64,000 nucleotides of DNA from NCBI GenBank assembly GCA_013823725.1, contig PNMQ01000004.1, positions 245,156 to 309,155 of the forward strand, written 5' to 3'. The position numbers were made by a program, and so were the translations under genes. This document shows, in pieces, positions 40,167 to 50,012 of the stretch (position 1 is its first letter; every line of letters begins with the position of its first letter). The DNA is from Candidatus Pelagibacter sp. (lineage in GTDB: Bacteria; Pseudomonadota; Alphaproteobacteria; Paracaedibacterales; CAIOTO01). The notes below the pieces were generated by a model. It was not told where the DNA came from. It made no database searches and saw only the letters and a list, made by a program, of their open reading frames with translations.

Positions 40167-41003
40167 ATGAAAATTATTGATATCAACGGACAAGTACAAT
40201 TTTCCAATATCCTTCCATTTGTGGCTATATTGGGTCCTTGTGTTATGGAATCAGGTGAGCATGCTTTGTTGATGGCAGAGGCTTTATCGAAAATTTGTTC
40301 TGATTTAGATATTCCTTTTGTCTTTAAAACATCTTTTGACAAAGCTAATCGAACAAGTATTCATGGCGAACGTGGTTTAGGTATAGACGCTGCATGCGAA
40401 GTTTTTTCTAAAATTAAAGAAAAATTGAATTGCCCAATTGTGACAGATGTTCACAGTCCAGAGCAGTGTATTCAAATTGCACCTTACGTAGATATGCTTC
40501 AAATCCCTGCGTTTTTGTGTCGTCAAACAGATTTGCTAAAAGCTGCAGCCGAAACAGGTAAAGTTATTAACATTAAAAAAGGACAATTTTTAGCCCCTTG
40601 GGATATGAAAAATGTAATAGCAAAGGTAGAAAGTTTTGGAAACAATAACATTCTTGTTTGTGAACGTGGTTCTTCTTTCGGATATAATGCTTTGGTTGCA
40701 GATATGACGTCACTTCCTATTATGGCGCAAACAGGGTACCCTGTGGTTTTTGATGCAACGCATGCCGTTCAACGACCTGGTGGCCAAGGTGAATCTTCAG
40801 GTGGTAACAGAGATTTGGCCCCTATTTTAGCACGTGCTGCTTTATCAACAGGTATTGCTTCTGTATTTATGGAATGCCATAATGACCCTGATAGCGCCCC
40901 TAGCGATGGCCCGAATATGATTAGACTTGAAAAGGTAGAGCAAGTACTTCAAGAACTGAAAGCATTTGATATTGTTGCTAAAGCTTATCCAAGAACGCTT
41001 TGA
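40167..41003 (+). CDS. kdsA: 3-deoxy-8-phosphooctulonate (KDO8P) synthase
   Basis: LGPCVMESGEHALLMAEAL, FKTSFDKANRTS, TDVHSPEQC, VFDATHAVQRPGG. Confidence 0.97.
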   Translation: MKIIDINGQVQFSNILPFVAILGPCVMESGEHALLMAEALSKICSDLDIPFVFKTSFDKANRTSIHGERGLGIDAACEVFSKIKEKLNCPIVTDVHSPEQCIQIAPYVDMLQIPAFLCRQTDLLKAAAETGKVINIKKGQFLAPWDMKNVIAKVESFGNNNILVCERGSSFGYNALVADMTSLPIMAQTGYPVVFDATHAVQRPGGQGESSGGNRDLAPILARAALSTGIASVFMECHNDPDSAPSDGPNMIRLEKVEQVLQELKAFDIVAKAYPRTL

Positions 41004-41007
41004 TATC

Positions 41008-41511
41008 ATGACAAACATAGATGCTTCTGTTTTGCAGCCTTCAGAATTAAAAAATTTGATGACGGGTAAAACACGATTAATAGGTCTTGATGTTGGTGAA
41101 AGACGTGTTGGTATCAGTGTTTCAGATACGGCGTGGTCCATCGCGTCACCTGTTGAAGTGTGGGATATGAAGCAACAGCCTTTGCAACATTTTAAAAAGA
41201 TTTTAGATGTTTATAATCTGCAATGGCGTCAACCTATTGTAGGGTTTGTTGTAGGGTTGCCACTATCACTGTATGGTGAAATTGGACCTCAAGCAGAGAA
41301 AGTTCAAAAATTTTGTGATAGAGTTTTAAAGCCTCTTGGATATCCTATTGCCTATTGGGACGAACGTATGTCCACACATGGAGCAGGACGAGCTTTAACA
41401 GAAGCTGATATGTCTCGAAAACAAAAAAGTGAAGTCATCGATAAAATGGCTGCAGTATTTATTTTACAAGGTGTTCTTGATTTCTTAAAAATGATGTCTA
41501 ATCACGAATAG
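41008..41511 (+). CDS. ruvX: Holliday junction resolvase-like RuvX/YqgF
   Basis: GLDVGERRVGISVSD, VVGLPLSLYGEIGPQA, WDERMST; ORF track start 40966 overlaps kdsA, ATG at 41008 preferred. Confidence 0.94.
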   Translation: MTNIDASVLQPSELKNLMTGKTRLIGLDVGERRVGISVSDTAWSIASPVEVWDMKQQPLQHFKKILDVYNLQWRQPIVGFVVGLPLSLYGEIGPQAEKVQKFCDRVLKPLGYPIAYWDERMSTHGAGRALTEADMSRKQKSEVIDKMAAVFILQGVLDFLKMMSNHE

Positions 41512-41532
41512 ATAAAGAATAAGGAGATCTGA

Positions 41533-42273
41533 ATGGGATATTTAACAAGTCAGATTCTTTCAAAAAAATCGCAACTTACTCAAAAATTTATTCACGGGTT
41601 TTGCGATAAAGAATGTGGTATGAATGAAACGAAAATTGCACAGACATTAGACTGTGAAGGATTTTCTGTTGTTCGTGTTGATCAGCAGCATACGAACCAG
41701 CCTATATGGGTAGATGAGCTTCGTAATGCGAATATGGCTGGTGATGCCATCGTCACACAAACACCTTGCTTATTGCTATGTATAAAGACAGCTGACTGTA
41801 TTCCTATTTTAATTTATGATGAAAATTCAAATATGGTTGCGGCTATTCATGCAGGCTGGAAAGGTTTGTGTTATGGGATCATTGAAAATACAGTAGCTAT
41901 GATGATTGGTCGTAAAGCTAATCCTGTCAATATGGTTGCGGCCATTGGTCCTTGTATTCAAAAAGAATCATTTGAAGTTGACCAAAATGTGGTGAATCAG
42001 TTTCAAGGATATGAGGATTATTTTTATCCACAAAAAGAACAGCAGGAAAAAAATCAAAAAGGGATGGTGAAATTTTTGGGTGATCTTCCTCAAATTGCAA
42101 AAATGAAAATGCATGCTTTAGGGATTCATAATATTGATATTTTAAATGTAGACACATACCAAGACGAACGATTTTTTAGTTTTCGCAAAGCAACACATCA
42201 AGGATTTGAAGAAAAGGGCCGCCAAATGAGTTGCATAGGTTTGAATCAAATCAGTGGCAATTCTTTTGTCTAA
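41533..42273 (+). CDS. pgeF: YfiH/PgeF family (polyphenol oxidase/purine nucleoside phosphorylase-like)
   Basis: DQQHTNQPIWV, KTADCIPILIYD, AAIHAGWKGLCYGI, AIGPCIQKESFEV. Confidence 0.95.
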   Translation: MGYLTSQILSKKSQLTQKFIHGFCDKECGMNETKIAQTLDCEGFSVVRVDQQHTNQPIWVDELRNANMAGDAIVTQTPCLLLCIKTADCIPILIYDENSNMVAAIHAGWKGLCYGIIENTVAMMIGRKANPVNMVAAIGPCIQKESFEVDQNVVNQFQGYEDYFYPQKEQQEKNQKGMVKFLGDLPQIAKMKMHALGIHNIDILNVDTYQDERFFSFRKATHQGFEEKGRQMSCIGLNQISGNSFV

Positions 42274-42290
42274 TGTATAGAAATTAAAAA

Positions 42291-44132
42291 ATGACTATGG
42301 ATGATATATTCATACCCACAAAACTACAGCAAGGCGCTAGCGTTATTAAAGACGTCGTTAGAACGTTAACGTTACAACCTGGTGTTTATCGCATGATCAA
42401 TGATCGTGACGAGATTTTATATATTGGAAAAGCTAAGAATTTAAAGAATCGTGTTGTTTCGTATACTCATATCGATGCATTGCCAAATCGCTTAAAACGA
42501 ATGGTAGCTGAAACTGTTCGTATGGAAATTGTGACAACGCATACCGAAACAGAAGCGTTGCTGCTCGAATCTAATCTCATCAAACACCATTTACCTCGTT
42601 ATAATATTTTGCTGAAAGATGATAAATCTTTTCCCTATATTGTTTTAACGAAAGATCATCCTTTTCCAAGAGTTATTAAACATCGTGGCGCACATACTTT
42701 GAAAGCGGATTATTACGGTCCCTTTGCAAATGTTATGGCCGTTGATGAAGCTATAGAGATTATTCAAAAAGTATTCAAGGTCCGTAATTGTTCTGATCAC
42801 TATTTTGAAACGCGAAAACGTCCTTGTTTGCAATACCACATCAAACGCTGCACGGCTCCTTGTGTACACCATATTTCTAAGCAAGAATATTCTGAATCAG
42901 TTGAGCAATCTAAAAATTTCCTTTTAGGGAAAACCGATGAAGTGCAAAAAATATTATCTGAAAAAATGATGGGTTTTAGTCATTCTTTGGAATTCGAAAA
43001 AGCAGCGCAAATTCGTGATACGTTAAAAATGATGACAGATATTCAATCTAAACAGCGTATTAATTTGCACGGCTTACGCAATGTTGATGTAGTAGGTGTG
43101 GTTAAAAAATCTGGTCTTGTTTGTGTGCAGATGTTTTTTTTCAGACATGGGCGCAATTATGGAACAGAATCCTTTTATCTTGTCCATGCGCAAGAAGAAA
43201 CAGAACCCGATATTTTAAATGCTTTCTTACTGCAGTTTTATAACGAAAGGCAGCCACCTGAAAAAATTTTGCTGAGTCATAAAATAAAGGATGAAAAATT
43301 ATTAAAACAAGCCATTGTTGAAAAATTTAAAAGCTCCGTACAATTTGAAGTGCCTCAATTAAATGTAAAAGCAGAATTAATACAGCATGTTTTAAAAAAT
43401 GCGAATGATTCAATTGATAGAAAAATTGCGCATAGTGATAGTTTTCAAAAACTTTTTGCACAAATTCAAACAACATTTGAATTGCCTTATTTGCCGAAAC
43501 GTGTGGAGATTTATGACAACAGTCATCTTCAAGGATCGAACCCTTGTGGTGTTATGGTTGTTGCTAATCTGCAAGGATTTGATAAAAAGTCCTACCGGAA
43601 ATTTACACCAAAAGAAGCAGCATCTAACGACGATTTTGCAATGATGCGTGAATTTTTAAAACGCAGGCTTAAACATTTAGAAGATTGGGATACACCTGAT
43701 TTGTTGTTGATCGATGGTGGGCAAGGTCAATTATCGTCTGTACAATCTATTGTTGATGAATTAGGTTTATCCATTCCTGTTGTAGGTATTGCTAAAGGTC
43801 CAGATCGCAATGCAGGTCGTGAACGATTTTTTATGATTAATAAAGAGCCATTTTCTTTAGAACTTAATGATCCTTTACTCTACTTTTTGCAAAGATTACG
43901 TGATGAAGCGCATCGTTTTGCAATAGGAACACATCGACAGAAAAGAGAGAAAAATTTGTTGGTATCAAAGCTTGATCAAATTCCTGGTATCGGGGCATCA
44001 CGAAAGAAAAAATTATTATTACATTTTGGATCTGCCAAAAATGTTGAACGCGCAGCAATGAGTGACTTATGTCGTGTAGAGGGAATTAGTAGACCTTTAG
44101 CGCAGAAAATTTATGATTTTTTCCATAGTTAA
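42291..44132 (+). CDS. uvrC: Excinuclease ABC subunit C
   Basis: QPGVYRMINDRDEILYIGKAKNLKNRVVSY, RCTAPC, LLIDGGQGQLS, IPGIGASRKKKLLLHFGS. Confidence 0.98.
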   Translation: MTMDDIFIPTKLQQGASVIKDVVRTLTLQPGVYRMINDRDEILYIGKAKNLKNRVVSYTHIDALPNRLKRMVAETVRMEIVTTHTETEALLLESNLIKHHLPRYNILLKDDKSFPYIVLTKDHPFPRVIKHRGAHTLKADYYGPFANVMAVDEAIEIIQKVFKVRNCSDHYFETRKRPCLQYHIKRCTAPCVHHISKQEYSESVEQSKNFLLGKTDEVQKILSEKMMGFSHSLEFEKAAQIRDTLKMMTDIQSKQRINLHGLRNVDVVGVVKKSGLVCVQMFFFRHGRNYGTESFYLVHAQEETEPDILNAFLLQFYNERQPPEKILLSHKIKDEKLLKQAIVEKFKSSVQFEVPQLNVKAELIQHVLKNANDSIDRKIAHSDSFQKLFAQIQTTFELPYLPKRVEIYDNSHLQGSNPCGVMVVANLQGFDKKSYRKFTPKEAASNDDFAMMREFLKRRLKHLEDWDTPDLLLIDGGQGQLSSVQSIVDELGLSIPVVGIAKGPDRNAGRERFFMINKEPFSLELNDPLLYFLQRLRDEAHRFAIGTHRQKREKNLLVSKLDQIPGIGASRKKKLLLHFGSAKNVERAAMSDLCRVEGISRPLAQKIYDFFHS

Positions 44133-44267
44133 AATGAAAAGAAGTATTGAATTCAATAATTTTCAAATAGTCTTAATATTTGTATTGCAAATGTTTTTTA
44201 TGTATAATGTGAATTATAGATTTTTAAAATCAAAATTTGTATATGATTTTTTTCTCAATCTGTAGCT

Positions 44268-44732
44268 TTGTGTTTAGCAACGGCAACCTTTGTATATTCG
44301 TCTTCTTTTTCATCATGTCTTCGATCTTTTGTTCCGCCCTTGGTCTCTTGCGGTAAGATCTATACGGAATCTTTTCTGGCGTTCCAAAAGCACACATTTC
44401 TAAACGATTTTAAAAATTCTTATATGTCTGAAGAAGACGTAGAGAAAAAAGTACAAAAATCTGCGGTTAAATAAGCATTCAAAAGATTAAAGCTTTTTGC
44501 CTTGCCCGATGAAGTCCTTTCAAGATATCAAATCGAAGAAGGTCAATATTCACATTATTCCATTCATACAAAAGAACAAATTGAAAAAGGAAGAGAAGAA
44601 GGTTAGCAAAAAGCTAAAAGAGAAATGGCTTTAAAGATGGTTCGTAATGGTCTTGATGATGAATCTATTCTGGAATTATCTGGATTAAATCAAGAAGAAT
44701 TGGATGCTTTGAAGTCTGAGTCTGTAGCCTAA
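44268..44732 (+). pseudogene. Degraded Rpn/PD-(D/E)XK nuclease family (putative transposase) gene fragment
   Basis: In-frame continuation across TAA and TAG: ...VQKSAVK*AFKRLKLFALPDEVLSRYQIEEG...EQIEKGREEG*QKAKREMALKMVRNGLDDESILELSGLNQEELDAL. Confidence 0.6.
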
Positions 44733-44875
44733 TTTTTGATTTTGTTGCATAAATTAAATGTGATTAATTTTACATGAGAAAACAGCAATAAAAATTTTGG
44801 TTTAAGAATAAATTATCTTCAAAACTTTTTATGTTAAATAATTATTCTGTGGTATATTCGACATAAACGTTTATT

Positions 44876-45349
44876 TTGAATGCCATGATCGAACTTGCAT
44901 TATTTGAACCAGAAATTCCCCATAATACAGGAGCTCTAATGCGGCTATGTGCGTGTCTTGGAGTGACTTTAAATTTAATCCAGCCTTATGGATTTGTGTT
45001 GTCCGATAAATATTTAAAACGCGCTGCAATGGATTATAAGGATTTGGCTCTCGTCGAAGAATATTCTTGCTGGAAATCTTTCAAAGAAGTTAAAGCAGAA
45101 AAACGTATTATTAAAATTGACCCGCTTGGCACACAAAATCTTTTTGATTTCCAATTTCAAAGCAATGATATTGTGCTTATGGGTAAAGAGAGCATTGGTT
45201 TTCCTGAAAGCTTTCAGGAACTAGATTCAAGCCCATCAATTCATATACCTATGTCAGAGGGTGTTAGGTCTATTAATTTAGCGTTGTCAGCAACAATGAT
45301 TTTGACAGAAAGTTTGCGTCAAACACGCCATTGTAGATCTCAAGTTTAG
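44876..45349 (+). CDS. trmL: tRNA (cytidine(34)-2'-O)-methyltransferase (SPOUT)
   Basis: LFEPEIPHNTGALMRLCACLGVTLNLIQPYGF, VLMGKESIGFP, VRSINLALSATMIL. Confidence 0.95.
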   Translation: MNAMIELALFEPEIPHNTGALMRLCACLGVTLNLIQPYGFVLSDKYLKRAAMDYKDLALVEEYSCWKSFKEVKAEKRIIKIDPLGTQNLFDFQFQSNDIVLMGKESIGFPESFQELDSSPSIHIPMSEGVRSINLALSATMILTESLRQTRHCRSQV

Positions 45350-45353
45350 GATA

Positions 45354-46433
45354 CTATTCTTCGTCAGTGGTTGCAGCATCTTCGTTGTCTACACCTTCAT
45401 CTTGTGAATCTTCGTTATTAGTATCTTTCTTCTTTTTTTGTGGTGCCGCAAATTGACCAAAGCTCTCGTTAAGAATATCCTCTACAAGCTTAGAACTATC
45501 TTGAGGCATGTTTTTAGATTGGATGGGTTGGTCCTCAAAATCTTCGTTCGATGTTGAAGAAGAGTTGTTGCCTAAATTATCTGCAAAAGATTTATCACGT
45601 TTACTTTTTGATACTTTTTTTTGCTTAGGTTTCTGTGATGTATCATCCATAAAGCTGTCTTCATTACTTGAATTTGGAAAATAATCCTCTTCGTTTGTTG
45701 AAGGCAATGTCTTCTTGGTCCCCTTTTTATTTTTTTGTTTTACACCGTTATCTTTAGCGGGATCTTCAAATCCAAATAAATCGTCATTGACAAGTTGTGC
45801 TTTATCGTTATTCTTGGATGATTTTTTTTCATTTTTTAGAGGTTTTTTGGCTTCTAGTTTTTTTTTACCTTTGGTTTCACCATCAGCTTTAACATTAAGT
45901 GGCTCATTTTTTGATTCTTCTGTAGTTGAAGAAGTCTTCCCATCGTTGCTAGTTGCCTTTTCTTTTTTTGGCGTAGATTCAGTTGTGCTGTTACCTGAAG
46001 ATGTTAAGAATTTGCTTAGTAAATTTTCCAAACTCATTGAAGAAATGGTTTGAAATACACTCTGTCCAGGTTTTATATTTTCGGCACTTCCTCCTGGAAC
46101 AATAGAGACATATTTGCCACCTAATAGTCCTTCGCTTGATATTTCTAAAGTAGAATCTGTTGGGATTTTTAAATCATTACGAATAGAAATAGAGAGTTTT
46201 GCTTGAAAATTTTTTACATCAACGTCAATAGCACTTACAGTGCCAACTTTTACGCCACTCAATTTTACATCATTGCCAATGTTAATACCGTCAATTTTCT
46301 GGAAATTAGCATGAAGTGTGTATTGATTCCCCGAAACAGTATGTTGACTAGTGTAAACATAAAAAATGAATAGGCCTGCTATTGTTAATACTAACAAACC
46401 TAATAAAGTTTCGAATGTGTTATTTTTTGACAT
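45354..46433 (-). CDS. mlaD: MlaD/MCE-domain lipid transport protein with long charged C-terminal tail
   Basis: MCE domain NQYTLHANFQKIDGINIGNDVKLSGVKVGTVSAIDVD...SEGLLGGKYVSIVPGG; then ~200 aa K/E/D/S/N-rich tail. Confidence 0.9.
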   Translation of the reverse strand: MSKNNTFETLLGLLVLTIAGLFIFYVYTSQHTVSGNQYTLHANFQKIDGINIGNDVKLSGVKVGTVSAIDVDVKNFQAKLSISIRNDLKIPTDSTLEISSEGLLGGKYVSIVPGGSAENIKPGQSVFQTISSMSLENLLSKFLTSSGNSTTESTPKKEKATSNDGKTSSTTEESKNEPLNVKADGETKGKKKLEAKKPLKNEKKSSKNNDKAQLVNDDLFGFEDPAKDNGVKQKNKKGTKKTLPSTNEEDYFPNSSNEDSFMDDTSQKPKQKKVSKSKRDKSFADNLGNNSSSTSNEDFEDQPIQSKNMPQDSSKLVEDILNESFGQFAAPQKKKKDTNNEDSQDEGVDNEDAATTDEE

Positions 46434-46596
46434 TGTTATAATCTCTTATCTGTATATGAATAGATATAAAAAGTAAACTTTTTTGACTGTTATTTTTTAA
46501 ACTGTAAAAAATATAATCTTAAACTTTTTTTAATATTATACTATTTTACGATGTCATTTTGCATGATAAAAATTAAAAATCAGTTAAACAAAAAAA

Positions 46597-48609
46597 CTAA
46601 TCGAATTTTTCAAAAAGCGAATCAAGCTCTTTAATGACTTCATTGTTTTCATCATGAGGCGTTTCTGGGGTAGTTGTTTTCTTTAAGGAATTATCGCCAA
46701 AAAAGGAAGGTCCTTGCATAATGGCATTTGCTACGCGCGTTGGCATGTTGCCACCCGTTGAACGTTTATGCATATTGCTATAATTGTCGTTTCCAACCCA
46801 AATGCCGCCCACAAAATTCAAAAAACCTGTAGATCCTGGTTTGTTTTCCCTATAGAAGATGAACCAGGCATCTTTATCTCCGTTGCTTCCTGTTTTTCCT
46901 GCAACAGTATCGTCAATATTGGCAGCTCGACCTGAACCTTGGGAAACCACATTTCTTAGTAGTTCTCTCATGTATTCTACATCTTTAGGCTGAACAACCA
47001 GAGTGCTTTGAATATGTTGATGTTGATAAATAATATTACCTTCTTTATCTCTTATTTCTGCGATGCCGTATGGTACAGATCTATAGCCATCATTTACAAA
47101 TGTTGCATGCGCGCTTGTAAGATCGAGTAAGGTTGTTTCACTCGTCCCCAACGCCATACTTAATCCATGTCTTTGGCAATTTAAAATCCCTAGACGTTCT
47201 GCCGTATCTGCAATAACTTCTGATGTTAACTGCTCTGCAATTCTAACGCTAACGGGATTGACAGATCGTCTAAATGCTTCTTTTAATGTTATTTCGCCTT
47301 GAGGAATATATTTATAAAGAGAAGGTGTCCAGTCACCAATAGTGATAGGAGAATCATCCATCATAGTATCTGGTGTCATTCCTGCTTCCATGGCAGCTAA
47401 GTACACAAATGTTTTAAAGGTTGACCCTGGTTGTCTTAAGGCTTGCGTTACGCGATTGAATTGATTTTCGTTATAATTACGCCCTCCAACCATCGCTTTT
47501 ACTGCGCCTTCTGGAGCCATGGCCACAAAGGAAATTTGACTTGCTTTAAGCTTTTTTCCTAGTGTTTCATTGAAATGCTGGGCTACTTTTTCTGCATGAG
47601 ATTGTAGATCTGGATCAAGTGTTGTAATCACTACTAAATCTTGGGATATGGGACCAATAAGATCTGGAATTTGTTCATAAACCCAGTCTGCAAAATATCG
47701 TCCACTTTTTGCTTGTTCTTTTTTAAGATTTTTGAGCTGCTCTTCACCTTGTGCTACATATGATTTATAGTCTTTTATGATGCCTGCTTCTTCCATTAAT
47801 TTTAGGACATCAGATGCGCGTTTTAGAGCTTCTTTGGGTCTATGAGCAGGTGAGTAGCGTGTTGGTGCTTTTAGAAGACCAGCTATGACGGCTGCTTCAA
47901 AGATATTTAAATTACGAGCGGATTTTTTAAAAAAAATACGAGCTGCTGCATCAACACCATAAATGGTTCCTCCAAAACACACACGATTCAGGTACATGGT
48001 TAAAATTTGGTCTTTTGTAAAATGCCATTCCAGCCATATTGAAATGACAACTTCTTGAATTTTTCGTTTCATAGAACGATCATCCATATGAAATTTACCA
48101 TGGCTTTGTAAAATATTTTTAGCAAGCTGTTGCGTTAGGGTGGATCCACCTTGGACAATTTTTCCTGCACGATAATTAGCAATTGCTGCGCGAACTAAGC
48201 CAATAATGTCGATTCCAAAATGAGAGAAAAAACGCCTGTCTTCAACAGTTATTAATGCTTTAATAACATGTTCTGGAAGATCTTTAACCCATAACATATC
48301 TTCATATACATCACCATAAGTACCCAGAATAATTCCGTTTTGTGTTTGAATGGTAATGGACGGTTTACGGCTGTTAACAGCTAAATTATTTAGGTTTGGC
48401 AAATCTTTGGAGTGCCATAAAATAATTCCTCCAACTGAAACGACGCCCATAAACATAAAGCTTAAGAAAAGTTTGTAAAAAATCTTATTAAACAAAAAGT
48501 TTAATAAGCGGTTCTTTTTTGCTTTTTCTTTAATTTTTTTTTGTTTCGGCTCTGCAGTTTTGAGTGTCTTTTTTTTGGGGTTATCGTGTGGATCAGTAAA
48601 TAATTTCAT
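46597..48609 (-). CDS. Class A penicillin-binding protein (PBP1A-like)
   Basis: Transglycosylase VEDRRFFSHFGIDIIGLVRAA..GGSTLTQQLAKN; transpeptidase RQPGSTFKTF, SVNP, GKTGSN. Confidence 0.95.
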   Translation of the reverse strand: MKLFTDPHDNPKKKTLKTAEPKQKKIKEKAKKNRLLNFLFNKIFYKLFLSFMFMGVVSVGGIILWHSKDLPNLNNLAVNSRKPSITIQTQNGIILGTYGDVYEDMLWVKDLPEHVIKALITVEDRRFFSHFGIDIIGLVRAAIANYRAGKIVQGGSTLTQQLAKNILQSHGKFHMDDRSMKRKIQEVVISIWLEWHFTKDQILTMYLNRVCFGGTIYGVDAAARIFFKKSARNLNIFEAAVIAGLLKAPTRYSPAHRPKEALKRASDVLKLMEEAGIIKDYKSYVAQGEEQLKNLKKEQAKSGRYFADWVYEQIPDLIGPISQDLVVITTLDPDLQSHAEKVAQHFNETLGKKLKASQISFVAMAPEGAVKAMVGGRNYNENQFNRVTQALRQPGSTFKTFVYLAAMEAGMTPDTMMDDSPITIGDWTPSLYKYIPQGEITLKEAFRRSVNPVSVRIAEQLTSEVIADTAERLGILNCQRHGLSMALGTSETTLLDLTSAHATFVNDGYRSVPYGIAEIRDKEGNIIYQHQHIQSTLVVQPKDVEYMRELLRNVVSQGSGRAANIDDTVAGKTGSNGDKDAWFIFYRENKPGSTGFLNFVGGIWVGNDNYSNMHKRSTGGNMPTRVANAIMQGPSFFGDNSLKKTTTPETPHDENNEVIKELDSLFEKFD

Positions 48610-48619
48610 GGGTCAGATC

Positions 48620-49249
48620 TCAATAATAATCAGATAGTTTAAAGTCTATGGGGACAACTGTTTCAATGTTGGAAGATTGTGGGTTGTTAAATTTCCAATG
48701 TTTTAGTGAATTTTGAATTTCTTGCATAAATATAGGAGAGCATTCTGTTGATGATGAAAGAGGTCGGATTTTTTGGATATGTCCATTTCTATCAATAAGA
48801 ATTTTTACTAAACATTTTGCCTCTATACCATTTTTTTCAGCCTCCTCAGGATATGGAGGTTGCTGATTACTTTGTGATGCAGATAGGCTTGATATATCTA
48901 CGACCATGATTTTTTCTGGTTCAACAGGAAGGTGTTGTCTATGCGAAGCTATAGCAGATTCTTTATGAGGTATAGTTTGCTTTTTTGACAGAGCTAAACC
49001 TTGCTTTTTTAATTCTCTGGTCATCGTTTTGGGGTAACCCATTTGTTTTTTTTGAACCAAAGATCCTAGGTTCTGAGATGTTAAAAAAGAAACGTTGAAT
49101 GTTGTGATGTTACCTAGAGGTAAAGATTTAATTTTTGTATTTTGAAAAATTTGAGGTAGTAATAATGCTGCGCCAAAAATGAAGGCGTGAGCAAACATAG
49201 ACAATACAAAAAAAAGAAATGAAGATCGACGCACAAATTGTATTATCAT
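48620..49249 (-). CDS. TonB-like C-terminal domain protein
   Basis: N-terminal TM; PPYPEEAEKNGIEAKCLVKILIDRNGHIQKIRPLSSS...ALKHWKF-like end. Confidence 0.8.
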   Translation of the reverse strand: MIIQFVRRSSFLFFVLSMFAHAFIFGAALLLPQIFQNTKIKSLPLGNITTFNVSFLTSQNLGSLVQKKQMGYPKTMTRELKKQGLALSKKQTIPHKESAIASHRQHLPVEPEKIMVVDISSLSASQSNQQPPYPEEAEKNGIEAKCLVKILIDRNGHIQKIRPLSSSTECSPIFMQEIQNSLKHWKFNNPQSSNIETVVPIDFKLSDYY

Positions 49250-49251
49250 AG

Positions 49252-49779
49252 TTATGGTTTATATTCAAAAAATGTGTAAGACAAAGTAACAACTTTTATA
49301 TCTTTAGTTGAAGAGTCTTTTAGTATATCAGAACTGATTGTAAAAAGCACGGGCATATCCATTTTTTGATGAGGATTCAATTTTTGTTGTTCAAAACAAA
49401 AACACTGGATTTTTCCAAAATAAATGCCCATCTTGTCTGGGCTTACATTGTAAGTAGCCATTCCAATAATGGGATAATCTGCTTTGTTTTGTGCTGAATA
49501 ATAAACTAACATTGGTTCGCCAATTTTAACTTTGACTTCATTTTGTTTGGGTTCAAATTCCCAAGGTAGATTTCTATTGATAGATGCTGTGAATTTTACA
49601 CGGACCCAATGGTCTTCTTTTAATTTTTCAGATTTCAATAGCCCTATTTGAGGAGTTCCTCCAAATCCTGTTTTTTGACAAATCAAACGGTACAGAGGAA
49701 CAGCAGCAAAAGATAGGCCAAGCATGCCAATAACAAGGCTGATTAAAAAATACGCAAGATGGTCATGATTGTTTTTCAT
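49252..49779 (-). CDS. ctaG: Cytochrome c oxidase assembly protein CtaG/Cox11
   Basis: GMLGLSFAAVPLYRLICQKTGFGGTPQ, FGKIQCFCFEQQKLNPHQKMDMPVLF. Confidence 0.96.
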   Translation of the reverse strand: MKNNHDHLAYFLISLVIGMLGLSFAAVPLYRLICQKTGFGGTPQIGLLKSEKLKEDHWVRVKFTASINRNLPWEFEPKQNEVKVKIGEPMLVYYSAQNKADYPIIGMATYNVSPDKMGIYFGKIQCFCFEQQKLNPHQKMDMPVLFTISSDILKDSSTKDIKVVTLSYTFFEYKP

Positions 49780-49797
49780 ATTGATTTTATTGAGAAA

Positions 49798-49974
49798 TTA
49801 ACTTTTGGAGAGCAGTTTTCTTTTTTGTTCAATAAGGTGCTGTTTTTTTAATGCAGTACTCCAGGAACTTTCTTTGGTCCTAATAAAAGAAACAATAAAG
49901 AAAATCGTTATAAGGCTTATCAAAATAAAAAGAAGAGCTCGATTTTTTGTTTTAAGTGAAGGGTCATAAGACAT
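49798..49974 (-). CDS. Small single-TM protein upstream of cox11, possible oxidase-assembly accessory protein
   Basis: 58 aa reverse ORF MSYDPSLKTKNRALLFILISLITIFFIVSFIRTKESSWSTALKKQHLIEQKRKLLSKS; same strand, directly preceding cox11. Confidence 0.6.
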   Translation of the reverse strand: MSYDPSLKTKNRALLFILISLITIFFIVSFIRTKESSWSTALKKQHLIEQKRKLLSKS

Positions 49975-50012
49975 AAACTTTTTTCCTAAAAAATACGGGA
50001 TATCTATTCATC

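Noticed and set aside
43399-43644. 81 aa + strand ORF inside uvrC
   Set aside because: Alternate frame inside a well-conserved uvrC.
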